A DNA stretch of 64,000 nt from contig BCKT01000005.1 in assembly GCA_003116875.1 (NCBI GenBank), positions 1,116,001-1,180,000 on the forward strand. The letters run 5' to 3'. Position 1 is the stretch's first letter, and every line of letters begins with the position of its first letter. A program made the translations under genes and the position numbers. Source of the stretch: Takashimella koratensis (Eukaryota; Basidiomycota; Tremellomycetes; Trichosporonales; Tetragoniomycetaceae). Below the pieces are notes generated by a model that was not told the origin of the DNA, made no database searches, and saw only the letters and a list, made by a program, of their open reading frames with translations. This document shows positions 20,711 through 32,355 of this stretch, piece by piece.

Positions 20711-22774
20711 TTATTGCTTGGCAAGAAGGGAGCGACCAGTCATCTCTGTAAAGTGGCAGTCACATGTTAGTCAAGCGGCGCTGAGTGGGGTTATCAACAC
20801 CAAGACTCACCCTCTGGTTGCGGAAGGCCGAGGATGGCAAGGACTGTCGGCGCGACGTCGGCGAGCGCTCCAGGCTCGGAAGAAACCTCCAATGAGCCCT
20901 TGTCACCGGTAACGATGAACGGAACGTGGTCTGTGACCCGTCAGCAATGTGATCTTAACCGAAGTAGCCTCTACGCACTGGTGGTGTGGGCAGTGTGAGG
21001 GTTGCCAGTCTCTGGGTCAAGCATCTGCTCGGCGTTTCCGTGGTCGGCAGTGATGCAGAAGACGTAACCAGCCTCCTCGCAGGCGTCGTAGATGGTCTTG
21101 ACAGCGGCATCGGTGGCGGAGATGGCAGAGACGGCGGCATCGTAGACACCAGTGTGACCAACCTGTCCATCAGCTCATGTCTCACTAAAAGAAAGTCACC
21201 ATGTCGGGGGGAGCAAAATTGCACATGACAAACTCGAACTCGTTGGTCTTGACGACATCGGCGACCATGTCGGCAACACCCTGGACGTTCATCTCGGGCT
21301 GCTTGTCGTACGTGGCGACCTTGGGGGAAGGGACCATGCGACGCTCCTCACCCTCGTACTGCTTCTCGACACCACCGTTGAAGAAGAAAGTGACGTGGGC
21401 GTACTTCTCAGTCTCGGCAATGTGGCATTGCTTGACACCCTGCTTGGCGAGCCACTCAGCGAGCACGTTGGCCATGGAAGCAGGGGGGAAAGCAACGGGA
21501 AGAGTCCACTCCGGGTTGTAGCGAGACATGGTGGTGATGTGCTGACCCATTAGCGTTACCTCCCAGTCTCAACTCACCAGACCCTTGGGGATCTCAACCT
21601 CGGTGGGCTTGTCCTCGAAAGCGAACAAGGTGACGATCTCGCGCATGCGGTCGGATCGGTAGTTGAAGCAGAAGACGGTGTCGTTCTCTGGACATTAGTC
21701 ATGACATACAACCCAGAATCAACTTGCCTTGGATGCGCGACTCGTCAGACCCGCTGATGATCGGCTTCATGAACTCATCGGTGACGTCCTTGGCGTAATT
21801 GTCCTCGATGGCTTTGACAAGGTCGTCAGTCTTCTCGCCCTCGCCCTTGACAAGACCGTCGACGGCGATCTTGACTCGGTCCCAGCGCTTGTCACGATCC
21901 ATGGCGTAGTATCGACCAACAAAGGTAGCGACCTCACCAACCTCGTTCTCCTTGGTGAAGTCGATGACCTGCTTGATGTAACCGCTCGCGGACTTGGGTG
22001 CGGTGTCTCGGCCGTCACCGAAAGCGTGGATGTAGACGTGGGGGACAGCCTCGGCTTTGGCGGCTTTGAGCAAAGCAAACAAGTGAGTCATGTGGGAGTG
22101 GACACCACCGTCCGAGACGAGGCCCATGAAGTGAATTCGACCGTTGGTCTCCTTGGCGTGCTTGAGAGCGTCGACGATTGCCGGCTGCTTGGCAAACTCG
22201 TCCTTTTTGATGCCTAAGGTGAGTATGGAGCCAGGGGTTGATCAACTTACACTGGTCAATCTTGACAATGTCTTGCCAAACGATGCGACCGGCACCAATG
22301 TTCAAGTGACTGCGGGAGGATGGCGTGAGCTATGAGACTTCTCGAGACTGTTGAAAGACTTACCCGACCTCCGAGTTGCCCATGAGACCTTCCTTGAGAC
22401 CGACGGCGAGACCGTGAGCCTCGAGCTCGACAAAGTTGTGCTTGTCTCGGATAGAGTCCATGTTGGTGGTGTCGCCGTGGAAGATGGCGTTACCCTTTTC
22501 GTTGTCGGAGAGACCCCAGCCATCGTGAACGCTGGGTGGGTTAGCTAGGGATAGGAAGGATGAGACTGAGGGTGATTGCGACGTACAGGAGGCAGACCTT
22601 TTCTGTTGACGATAAGAGATGAGAGAGGTTAGCACGTGTTGAAGGGGGGAGAGGAGAGGGGGATGGGGGGACAAGGAGAGGAAGGGAGGGGGAGAGGGGG
22701 TAAATAGACAGAGGGTAGGACTGACTGTTGACATCTGTGGACATTTTTTGCTTCTTGGCTTCGGGCTGGGACAT
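20711..22774 (-). CDS. 2,3-bisphosphoglycerate-independent phosphoglycerate mutase
   Basis: Glycolytic enzyme interconverting 3- and 2-phosphoglycerate through a phosphoserine and two Mn ions (alkaline phosphatase superfamily), unrelated to the cofactor-dependent yeast Gpm1. The start is [28 protein letters not shown] holds the first metal ligand and [15 protein letters not shown] the catalytic serine. [24 protein letters not shown] and [11 protein letters not shown] form the substrate site, and [13 protein letters not shown] and [12 protein letters not shown] supply the remaining metal ligands. It ends [10 protein letters not shown]. Length is about 530 residues, slightly over the usual 510-520. 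At least seven introns. It is head-to-head with CHS7. Confidence 0.93.
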
Positions 22775-23590
22775 GGTGGTGGTGGTGGTGGTGGTGGGGG
22801 TGGGTAGGAGGGAGAGATCAAGTGAAAGGAAAAAAGCAGGTGGTGGGTGGTGGGTGGTGGGTGACGGTGACGTCCTAGACTGCTACAAGGGGTAATAATC
22901 TGCGGCAATGGCAGACTGTCGCTGTGGGGCTGGTTCCGACAGTGTCTCCTTTCCTATTCCCTCCCCCCATATACCGCTAGTCCCAACATTGTTGATTCTT
23001 CCTTCCCGTGACCCTGGCGCCCTCTCTCTTCCCCTGACACCGCACAGCGCACACACCACACCACACGCGCCCTTTTCCCCTTTTCCCCTTTCCCCTTTGC
23101 CCTCCCCTTTGCCCTTTGCTCCTTTGCACCACCCACCACCACCCACCACCCACCACTCAACATTCACATTCAACATTCGACCACCAGGCAGCTGGCCCAT
23201 TTCTCAACTCTCACCATCCACCATCCATCCACATCCACACCCACACCCACACCCACACCCACACCCACACCCACACCCACCCTCTCCATCCACCCTCCCA
23301 CTCATCTCACCTCGCCTCATCAACCCAACACCAGCCCTGGTCATCCCACAACCGCCTCCTTTCTCCTTCTCTCCTTCTCTCCTCCCAGTATCACAGCTTT
23401 TCACGACACCATTGACACGACCCTCGAAACGACCAATCACTTTTGGTTTCCTTTTTTATTTCGTTTCACCATCCACAACCCTAAAAACGACCCTCGAGAC
23501 CGCTCTCCACGTCGTTGTTGACCGTATCAATCCATCTCAACAACCCATCTACACCTTCTCTGACCCTCCTACCACCCTCGCCACCTCGCC
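22775..23590. promoter_or_regulatory. Divergent promoter of iPGM and CHS7, simple-sequence rich
   Basis: 816-bp region with a (GGT)n run directly abutting the iPGM start (CCACCA repeats before its ATG), a TGACGTC half-palindrome near 22,869, CCCCTTTT blocks near 23,075-23,110, and a hexamer run at 23235-23280. Open frames through it are composition artefacts. Confidence 0.55.
23235..23280. repeat. (CCACAC)n hexamer repeat
   Basis: Nearly eight perfect tandem CCACAC units, located about 310 bp upstream of the CHS7 start and 460 bp upstream of the iPGM start. Confidence 0.9.
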
Positions 23591-24912
23591 ATGTCTCTTC
23601 CACCATTCCAATTCGGATCCTTCGATTGGGTTTGTGAGCGTGCGTCCCTCGTCGTCTGTCCCCTCCTCGGTACCAGTCAAGGAATCGAGCCCACTTGCTA
23701 TGCTCGAAATGTTCAACTGGGCAGCCAGATCATCTTCCAACCAGGTATGTTGATCGATTCATTTTGGCCTCGATCGTCCTCCTCGTATATAGCTCATCAC
23801 GCTTTCAAACCTCTAGCAACATGCTTTATCCACATCGCCGCTTTGGCAATGACCGCGATCATGCTCTTCCATGTTCGATCAAAGTACACTGCCGTTGGAC
23901 GAAAAGAGATTTGTCTCTTCTTTTACATGTATATGTTTGTCGAACTGCTCGCCATCTTCCTTGACTCGACTATCATTCCGACCGCCAACTCGGTCTACCC
24001 CGTAGGTTTCGCCCAAGTTTGCAGAGCTGAACGATCTAGTGGTTCACCGCAGTCTACGCTGGCGCTGTTGGTGCTCTCTACTGGTGTATCCTCATCAACG
24101 GTTTCGTTGGATTCCAATTGTACGAGGACGGGACGCCATTCAGTCTTTGGGTGAGCTTCTGCCTTCACGGCCTCAATCTAACAATCAGTCTCTTCGAATC
24201 AGCTCCCTTGTCATCGGAGGTGTTTGTTTCTTCATTTCCATCGCGACGTTCAAAGGCTACGCTGGCTTCTCGTACACCAAGCCAATCGGCCTCTTCGTCA
24301 CCTACCTTGTCTACCCTTGCGTTGTCGCCGTCATTTACATTGTCTCTCAACTCTTGCTCGTCATTCGCACCCTTGACGACCGATGGGTTATCGGCGACAT
24401 CGTCTTCGGCGTTGGTTTCTATGCCTGCGGTTGCATCCTGCTTTTCGCGTTCAGCGTCAAGATTTGCGACGCCGTGTCCCACTACATTGACGGCATGTTC
24501 TTCTTCTCGTTGTGCATGTTGTTCACCGTCATGATGATCTACAAGTACTGGGACTGTAAGTCGGACCAGTCTGAATGTATCGCTAACGCCGTAGCCATCA
24601 CCAAGGAAGATCTCGAGTTCTCGGTCGGCTCCAAGGTTGCCGTCTGGGAGGTCAAGGACCCTCTCCTTGCGGTGAGTAGCTGTCTTGTCGCACAAATAGC
24701 AACATCCACTGACAGAGTGACGCGTTTAGCCCAACCCAGAGTATGTCGAGGACGACACTCAATCTGCGTACCGTGGTGCCGGTGGCTCGCTCGTCGGTGG
24801 ATACGGGGGCAACAACTACTACGGTGGCTACAACGCCCCGCAGGGTCAGTACACCAAGTCGACGAGCTACGACCAGTTCAACCAGTCGCAACAGTACGGC
24901 TCGCACTACTAG
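23591..24912 (+). CDS. CHS7: Chitin synthase export chaperone Chs7
   Basis: ER membrane chaperone needed for exit of chitin synthase (Chs3 type) from the ER. The start [18 protein letters not shown] is followed by the family signature [10 protein letters not shown] and [14 protein letters not shown]. Around seven hydrophobic segments follow, for example [31 protein letters not shown] and [12 protein letters not shown]. The tail is soluble and Gly/Tyr/Asn rich ([12 protein letters not shown], ending QQYGSHY). Five or so short introns. Length is about 345 residues, normal. The identification rests on family motifs and membrane layout. Confidence 0.93.
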
Positions 24913-25249
24913 ACGATGTTACTCTCTTGTCCGATTTCTTCCTCTGTCGCCTACGACTAGTTAGCAGACCTTTTTCTTCTGTATCTCACGACCTCTGATG
25001 GACCATGTTTCTTTCCGCACAAATACACCTGTGGCACTCTGTTGTTTTGCTAGGACCGCGGCGAGTTTCTGCTAAAGATGACACGGCACCACACATGCGC
25101 TTGGCAGGTCAGATGACGTCCGGCTGTTAGGTAAATCACGGGCCGGCAATGCCCCGGAATCATCCCGGACAGAGCTTCTTATATACACCATCCCCTCTTT
25201 CCCTCTCACACATCCTCCTCCATCGTAACCGTAACCGTAATCGCATACA
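24913..25249. promoter_or_regulatory. Promoter region with TATA box
   Basis: 337 bp upstream of the dehydrogenase gene. TATATAC at 25180-25186 lies 64 bp before the start codon and is followed by a pyrimidine-rich stretch, the usual layout of a focused fungal promoter. A GTAACCGTAACCGTAATCG triplet repeat sits just before the ATG. Confidence 0.5.
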
Positions 25250-26755
25250 ATGTCACTCCCTATTGTAGGATGGATTGGGCTCGGAGCCATGGGCGCTGGC
25301 ATGTCGACCGTGAGTTGAAGTGAACGACCACGTCGACTAACCCTCAGTGCTTGTTGTCCCAAGGCTTCACCGTCAAAGCCTACGACATCGTCCCGGCGTC
25401 TGTGGAGAGGGTCGCGGCCATGGGTGCTCAAGGCTGCTCCTCCCCTAAGGAGACCGCGACTGGCGTGGACATTCTGGTCTTGATGGTTGTCAATGCTGCT
25501 CAAGTAGAGGATGTCCTTTTCGGCTCTGGCGTCGCCGCGCAGGGTCTCAAGGAGGGGTCCACGGTGATCTGCTTCGCTACCGTTGCGCCAGAGTATATCA
25601 GCACCGCCAAGGACCGCTTGGAAAAGCAGGGTGTCTACGTGAGTGACCCATGACGGCTACTGTGGCTTATAGGCGTAGCTTTGTGACGCTCCCGTTTCTG
25701 GCGGCTTCGTCAGGGCAGCAGATGGACAGCTCACCTCCATGGTGGCTGGTAGTCCAGCGGCTGTCGCTGCGGCTCGCCCTGTTCTATCCGCCTTGACTCG
25801 TGCACCGGGCAAGCTGATCAACGTTGGAGGTAGGTTTACCAGAGTGAAACGAGCTCATAAGCTGCTCGCATTGGCTCTGGCTCCGACTTCAAGTTGATAC
25901 ACCAAATCTTCGCGACTGCTCATATCGCTGGCTGCGGGTGAGTCATAGCTACGAGACTATAGGCTGACTTCAGCGAGGCGATGGCTCTAGGCTGCAACCT
26001 TGGAGCGGACCCACGCAAGCTCTACGACGAGATCAACGCCTCTCCTAGCAGTAGCTTCATGTTTACACAACGTGTCTCGTGGCAGTTGGTCGCCGATGGC
26101 GTTCCCAAATCGGCCATGACCATCATTCACAAGGACGCCGGTATCATCATGGACGACGCTCGCGTCCGAGGCTTTCCTCTCCCTCTTTCTTCCATCACCG
26201 AGCAGGTCTTCAACGCGGCAATTGGGGCCGGCCTCTCGCGCGAGGACGATGGAAACGTTGTCAAGCTCTGGGAGAAGTTTGGCGGTCGCCCGATCCTCGC
26301 TGGGAATCCTGAACACAACCCAGACGCTGCAAAAGTGGTCGCCAACTTCTTGGAAGCGCTGTATGTCATCACCGCGATGGAGGCATTTGCTTTCGCGGCG
26401 AAGAAGGGCTTGGATTTGCAGATGATGTTTGACGTCTGCTCGATCTCTGCTGGTGCTTCACCGACGCTCAATGACCGTGAGTCTGACGGTATAGGCAATG
26501 GGTTGGTGCTGGACTAACCTTGGTGTCTCAGGTATTCCGAGGCTTCTCGCCAAGGACACGACGGTGAAACACTCGATAAAGCAGTTGCTGGCGAAGCTCT
26601 TGCCTGTTATTGAGGCTGGCAAAAAGACCAACACTCCCCTCTTCCTGACCCAGGTTCTCTACCAGCAGGCGTGTGCTGCTGTCGCTGCCGGATGGGGTGA
26701 TGAGGACGACACGGCGTTGTTCCGTCTTTGGGAGCCGTATGGCGTTAGACTTTAA
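25250..26755 (+). CDS. 3-hydroxyacid dehydrogenase, L-threonate dehydrogenase-like
   Basis: Beta-hydroxyacid dehydrogenase family (3-hydroxyisobutyrate/6-phosphogluconate type fold). The NAD-binding motif GWIGLGAMGAGMS is at residues 7-19. DAPVSGGFVRAADGQL is the substrate-binding signature, and the helix with GSDFKLIHQIF contains the catalytic lysine. The second half (about residues 200-430) is longer than in 3-hydroxyisobutyrate dehydrogenase and resembles the LtnD/YgbJ group that oxidises L-threonate or related four-carbon acids. One intron, 25830-25861, is only 32 nt. The exact substrate is uncertain. Confidence 0.75.
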
Positions 26756-27359
26756 ATGGCGCGAGGTGGAAAGGGAGGGTTTGGAATTGCCTCAATATGG
26801 ACATGTCGCTCGAGCCGATATGCAATTGGGACTGTTGACAATTACGGAGCGATGAAACTGGTTGATCTATGCTGGATGGGCCCACTCCTTCCCGCAGCTC
26901 TCGTCTCAAGCCTGCGGCGTGTTCCAGCGATCTTCAGAATAAGCTTTGATGGAGATTCTTTTCTCTCTCAAGTGCATGAGCCGTTTTTAAATGGCGCATG
27001 TAATCGCGTTAGTTTGATAAATTACCCTGAGTGTCCCTGGCCGATGTGCCTGGCAAAGGACCTTTGGGACCTATCCTCCCAGCCAATCACATCCCGCTCC
27101 GACCTCGCTTGCTTTTTTCCATCTCCTTCCAACCCAACCCCCCTCGCCATCCCAGGATGAGCCGGGTACACCATCTTCATCGCGACACGGCCTCTCCGGC
27201 CAGTCCCGACTCGTCATAAGAATAGAAAAGCGCAGGCGACTCTCTAGACCCTCTCTTCCTTCCTCTCCTCCATCTCCAACGACTCTCACCGCGTCATCTC
27301 TCGTCTCAGCACGCACTAAGCCACCCAGTCTATCCACCAACATTACACAGCTACCAGCC
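26756..27359. other. Intergenic region upstream of the BIM1-like gene
   Basis: 604 bp between two plus-strand genes. The right part is pyrimidine-rich leader. I see no repeat, RNA gene or convincing ORF. Confidence 0.5.
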
Positions 27360-28290
27360 ATGTTCGCCTTCAAAACCGCCCTCGCCTCCACCTTGCTCGC
27401 CAGCTCGGCCCTTGCCCACTTCACCCTCGACTACCCTACCTCGCGAGGGTTCGATGACGCCAACGAGCCCAACGTGAGTGTCCCTTTTCCCTTCTCTATC
27501 CGACGTGACTAACTTTTATCAATTAGTTCTGCGGCGGCTTCACCTCGGTCGAGACCCGCCAGCCGTTCCCCCTTGGCCAGGGCCCCGTTTGGATCGACTC
27601 TCACCGTAGGTACACCCTTTCTTCAACCTCTTTCTGATCCTCGAACCACTCAAGCTGACACTTTCACTCCTATTCAGACACCCTCGCTACCGTCGATGCC
27701 TTCATCTCCACCTCCAGTAACCCGCAGTCATTCAGCGACTTTAACACTACTTCGAACGGCACCTCGATCCCGCTCGCCACGAGCTACTTCCAGGTAGGCC
27801 AGGGAGAGTACTGCTGGAACATCAACCTCGGCGCTCTCGGCGTCGGCTTGACCAACGGCTCTCTTGTTACTCTCCAGATTCAGTACGACGGCGTGAGTTT
27901 CCTGACCCCTTTACTATCATCCCTGTTCCACTGCAGCCTCGTGCAATTGTCATGCCTGCATGCCCGTACCTAACACACTGTTTCTAGGGCGACGGCTACC
28001 TCTACCAGTGTGCCGACTTGATCCTCCTCTCCAACTACACCGTCCCATCCAACGACACTTGCTCCTCCGACGCTGCTGCCTCGTTCCAGGCCACCCACAC
28101 CGGCTCCGTCTCCGAGCCTTCGGCCACCTCTGGCTCGGCCTCTTCCACCTCCAAGGCCGCCAGCGCCAGCTCGTCGGCTGCTAGCGCGAGCGCATCCGCC
28201 AAGTCGTCGGCTGGGATGACCCGTGAGATCAGCTACGGTCTCGCTGCGCTGAGCGCTGGCGCAGTCGGTCTTGCTGTTCTCCTCTTGTAA
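27360..28290 (+). CDS. BIM1-like copper-binding GPI-anchored protein (X325)
   Basis: Secreted LPMO-like protein of the X325/BIM1 family; Bim1 of Cryptococcus neoformans helps copper acquisition at the cell surface. The signal peptide MFAFKTALASTLLASSALA would be cut just before HFTLDYPTSRGF, leaving histidine as the mature first residue, the first ligand of the copper site. A second histidine candidate is in WIDSHHTLATVDAF, made by splicing. Cysteines are at NFCGGF, GEYCWN, YQCADL and DTCSS. NFTT/NGT/NYT-like sequons suggest N-glycosylation. From about residue 175 a Ser/Ala-rich linker leads to a hydrophobic tail (GLAALSAGAVGLAVLLL), a GPI signal. Length is about 235 residues with three introns. 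These proteins are not thought to cleave polysaccharides. Confidence 0.88.
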
Positions 28291-28896
28291 GGGTGATTCG
28301 GAGATGGACAGTACAAATGAGAAGCACTATGGCGGGATTTACATGTTGCATACAGCTGCTGGACGCTTGGATACGATGATGATGCATATCTATCTATCTA
28401 TGGAATGGCTGAGGTGTATGGCCCACAATCGCCTGGCAGGCACGGGCCCATACCCATAAACATCCGGTTGTGCGGTTCGCCACCAAAATGTCAACATCCT
28501 CATCTCATCTCATCTCCTCTCCTCTCCTCTTCCATCTCTCCATCTCTCCAACCCTCCCTCCCTCCCTCCCTCCCTCCCTCCCTCCCTCCCTCCCTCCCTA
28601 TCGCCATCCCTCCCGCTCCTCATTTACTCCTCCCCGTATCCTTTCCTTACGAGCGCGCTTCTCCTTCTGTGTCGTTCAACGTCGGAAATTCCAAATCGTC
28701 CAACATTGTCCTCAGTGTCCTCCTTGTCCTTGACATTGTCCACCTTCGTCCACCTCGTCCTCATTTGTCCACCTTTTGTCCACCTTCGTCCCTCCCCTCT
28801 TTTCCTCCCCCACCTCGTCACCCCAAAAAGTTTCAATTTTCCCGAAACTTCTCTCCTTTCCCCCAACACCATCCATCCATTCATCAAATCCTCCCC
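28291..28896. other. Intergenic region with tetranucleotide microsatellite
   Basis: 606 bp between the BIM1-like gene and the DUF4211 gene. It contains the (CCCT)12 run, CATCTCATCTCCTCTCC simple sequence and repeated GTCCACCTTCGTCCACCT-like phrases before the next start. Confidence 0.5.
28552..28599. repeat. (CCCT)12 microsatellite
   Basis: Twelve perfect CCCT units (48 bases), about 300 bp upstream of the DUF4211 start codon. Confidence 0.95.
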
Positions 28897-30739
28897 ATGC
28901 CTGGCAAATCACATCCCCACTCCCGCAAGCGACCTTCTCAAGACGCAGAAGACTCGAATGATGCGGATGCCCTCGAATACATCCGGCCCGAGTCAAAGCG
29001 CATCTCGCCGCGAAAACTCCAACAATTCTCTCGACAGCCGGCCGCACCCCAAGTCGTCATCACCGCATCCCGTTCCGCGCCCAAAAGGAGGATCATCGAG
29101 ACGGATGACGAGGACGAGGACGAGAGCGCGAACCATGTCGTGAGTGGACCGTCGAATAGCCGCAACTCGGTCCAGTCTGTCGACGACTCTGACGACGACG
29201 CTTTGGTCGATGCGTTGGTGACTCCGCAGAAGGCCACCCAGACCAGATCGTCACGGCCAAAATCGCAAGAGGATTGGGAGGTTTCGCAACTCAACTCGGA
29301 GGATGACGAGCCCGGACCTTCGACCGCCGTGAGCAAAGCACCCGTCATAGACAAGGGCAAACAACCCGCGCGTGCCATTCCACACCGCCGTCGTCAACAA
29401 CGCCAGACCCCATTCGTCGACGTCCCATTCCTGTCCACGAAAGAGAAGGAGAAATATCACTTGCCCAAGTCGATCCGCGCCCATCTCAACCGCCCAGGAC
29501 ACCGTTCAAAGGTGCCCTCGCGAAAGAAGAATGCGATGGAGATGGAACTCGAGATGGATGAACCCGAGCGATTTGCGTCTTCCTCACGACTTCGGCAGCG
29601 CAACCCAACCAAGTTTCAACGCGGACTTCGCAAATATGAAAACTATCGTGAAGGCGTGGAAGAGGCGAGCGAGGAAGAGCGGCCTCGCGCTCGCTCGCGC
29701 CTGGAAGAAATCGAAGAGGAAGACTCGAGCTTCGAATCCGAACCCGACGACTTTATCGCAGATAGTGACGACGATCAGGCGGTCGGTCTCCCAACAGAGT
29801 TCTCTGTTAATGCCGGACAACGACTCGAATTCAAGTTCAAAATCGTCTACGAATACTTTGTCACGCTGGTCATAAAAAAACCGACCATCGTCCCTCTTCC
29901 TGGTGACAACTTTTACGCCCCGCGTCTTCGAGAGCTCCAAGACAGGATGAAAGGGTTTAGAGATATGCGAGTGCGAAGCCAGATCTGGCGACCTAACTTT
30001 ATCAAGGCGCTGCAGACCTATCCTGAGTTTGAAGTGAGTAAATCATGCTGCCGATGTGCTAATGGCAGACGAAAAAGCTGGGCAAGCCCCACAAGTACTG
30101 TAACGCCTGCAATCGTACGAATCAGACCTGCCACGACAAGGTCGAGATCTACGGCGAGCCATACGACCGCTACACGCTCATCCCCATCCCTCAGAGCGAC
30201 AGCGAGAGTGACAGTGAGAGTGACGACGAAGACAAGCTGCCGCAAGAGTTCTACTTTGGGCACGTGTGCCATGCTCGTGCGAAAGCCTTCCACTTGCTTG
30301 CGCATTGGGGTGAGTTGTATCGGACAGATGAGAGCAACATACTAATTAATGCTCCAGAGTATCACCTTCATCGCCAGATACGGGAAAAATACCACGACCT
30401 GCTTCGGGCAAAATCCATTGCTCTCATGGAGATGGACTCTGATAGGACGCCAACGCCAAGCTCTGACGAGCTGGAGGAAGATCGTGAGGAGATTCGCCGC
30501 AAGCTCGAGTATCGGCGTCAGAAAACCATGCTTCGAGTCGTAAAGTTACAACAAAGCGGGGATCTTCCGAGCAAGGTTAAAAACGTTGGCCAGGTGACAG
30601 AATGGATGGCCAAAATGGGCTACATCGATAAGGTGTGTTAACAATCGGGATGAAAGTTCCTGTACTGATGACATCTCAGGCGTTCCAGCGATTTCGTGAC
30701 ATGGATCAGTTCACCCGCGACCTGGGTATTGATCGTTAG
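28897..30739 (+). CDS. DUF4211-domain nuclear protein
   Basis: Fungal protein of unknown function with a C-terminal DUF4211 domain. The N-terminal half (about 1-330) is disordered, rich in Ser, Asp, Glu and Arg, with acidic runs (ETDDEDEDES, EEIEEEDSSFESEPDD) and basic patches (HRRRQQR). The domain starts near YEYFVTLVIKK, continues through RPNFIKALQTYPEF, then has a small cysteine cluster YCNACNRTNQTC and EIYGEPYDRYTL, and ends in FYFGHVCHARAKAFHLL and YHLHRQIREKY. An acidic-serine DSESDSESDDED tract interrupts it. The cysteine cluster, with the VCHARA cysteine, could bind zinc (inference). The last exons encode a charged helical tail ending FTRDLGIDR. Length is about 570 residues. A chromatin or transcription role is plausible but not shown. 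Confidence 0.8.
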
Positions 30740-30898
30740 TGTGAGAGATTACAGCGGCGAGACCCAACCGATTGTCGCTTGTTGAAGACGTTTCAGTACA
30801 TGGTCATTGCGAAACGAAGAGTCTCCTGGCATATGAGAAGAGAGGGTAGTAAAGCGAAACAAGAATGTCCATCAGACTACTGCATATATCATATCACA

Positions 30899-32188
30899 TC
30901 AGAAAGCTTTGATGTATTCGCACAAGGCGCGCACGCTATCGAGTGTGACGGCGTTGTAAATTGAGGCACGGATACCTGCTTGTCAGCGCTTAGATCGTAT
31001 CTTAACTCACCTCCTACTGATCGGTGACCCTTGAGTTGTTGGAACCCCTTGGCCTCTGCGCCAGCCAAAAACTCCTTTTCTCGGTCGTTGAGAATGACAA
31101 ACGTTACGTTCATCCAGCTGCGAGCCTGCTTCTCTCTGACAACACAGCTGAGCGTACCCTTCGCCTCCGCCGCCTCGAGTGTGCTGTAGAGAAGCTCAGC
31201 TTTTGCTCGATTAACGTCCTCGATGTGAGAGATGCCACCCTCTGCGATGAGGTGCTCGAGAACGAGAGCAGAGACGTAGATCGGGAAAACGGGCGGGGTG
31301 TTGTAGAGACTGCCATTGTCGGCGAGAATCTTGTACTCGTTTTGAATAGGGACAGCCGGGATGCCGCCAAGCTTCATCGCCTCGGTAGTGTCGACCAGGA
31401 AGTCCTTGCGGACAATGATGACGGTCACACCCGACGGTCCCAGGTTCTTCTGGGCGCCGGCGTAGATGACGGCGTGTCGCTCGATATGGGGGATGCGCCG
31501 AGAGATGAACGAGGACGAGTAGTCGGCAACGATTGGGACAGACTCGGGGATTCTGTCGAATGGGAACGCGTAGGGAGATTTGGCATCGGCCGCAGGGTGC
31601 TCGATACCGTTGATCGTCTCGTTCTCGCAGTAGTATACGAATGCCGGGTCGGGAGAAAAGTCGTACTCGTCGCGGGTCGGCAAGGTGGTGAATTTGGACG
31701 GCTTGGCAGTAGCGGCGATACGGGGCTGAGCGAATGGTTGAGCGTTGGCGGAAGCTGGGAGGGCCAAGCGCTGAGCCTCGGCGTAGGCCTTTGACGACCA
31801 GGAACCCGTAACAACGTAGTCGATCGCGGGAGGGGTGTACTCGGCGTCAGCCTTGGCCAAACGGCGAGCGGCGAGGAGGTTGAGAACGACCGAAGAGAAT
31901 TGGGTAGTCCCGCCTCCTTGAGCGAAGAGGACCGCGTAGTTATCCGGAATATCCAAGAGGCTCCTGAGGTTGGCTAAATAGAGGTAGTCAGCGTGAGCCG
32001 GGTGCCGTGAACCTACCCTCAGCCCCCTCGATGATGCCCTTGAACTCTTTGCTTCGATGACTGAGCTCGCAGACGCCCATGCCGGTGTTCTGGTAGTTGA
32101 GCAACCCCTGGGCTGCCTTCTCAAGGACCGTAGTTGGCAGCGGGCTGGGGCCTGCCGCAAAGTTGTGCACCTGCTCTCGGGTAGCCAT
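30899..32188 (-). CDS. SER1: Phosphoserine aminotransferase
   Basis: PLP enzyme converting 3-phosphohydroxypyruvate to phosphoserine in serine synthesis. The start MATREQVHNFAAGPSPLP contains the family N-terminal signature. FAQGGGTTQFSSVVLNLL binds PLP phosphate, VADYSSSFISR holds the PLP-ring aspartate and AVIYAGAQKNLGPSGVTV has the Schiff-base lysine. The C-terminal GHRSVGGIRASIYNAV is created by the last splice. It ends CEYIKAF. Length is about 420 residues, normal. Head-to-head with mitochondrial release factor 1 (167 bp apart), so the two probably share a promoter. Confidence 0.95.
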
Positions 32189-32355
32189 TGTTGCAGAGTT
32201 GAAGATGGAGAAGAAAGAGAAGAGAAAACGAGCCTGGCTTGAGGAAAAGACGCAATCTTGAATCAGGGGATTCAGGGTCACCCAAACAGCAGATCAAGAA
32301 TTCCGAAATTTTATGCCATTTCCATTTTCGAGTCAACACTGCAACAACCTCGAGC

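Noticed and set aside
22908..23753. 281-codon plus-strand frame through the iPGM/CHS7 promoter
   Set aside because: Pro/Ser/His-rich product of simple-sequence DNA; overlaps the firmly identified CHS7 start in another frame.
31024..31794. 256-codon plus-strand frame opposite phosphoserine aminotransferase
   Set aside because: Antisense shadow; the minus-strand gene has all catalytic motifs.
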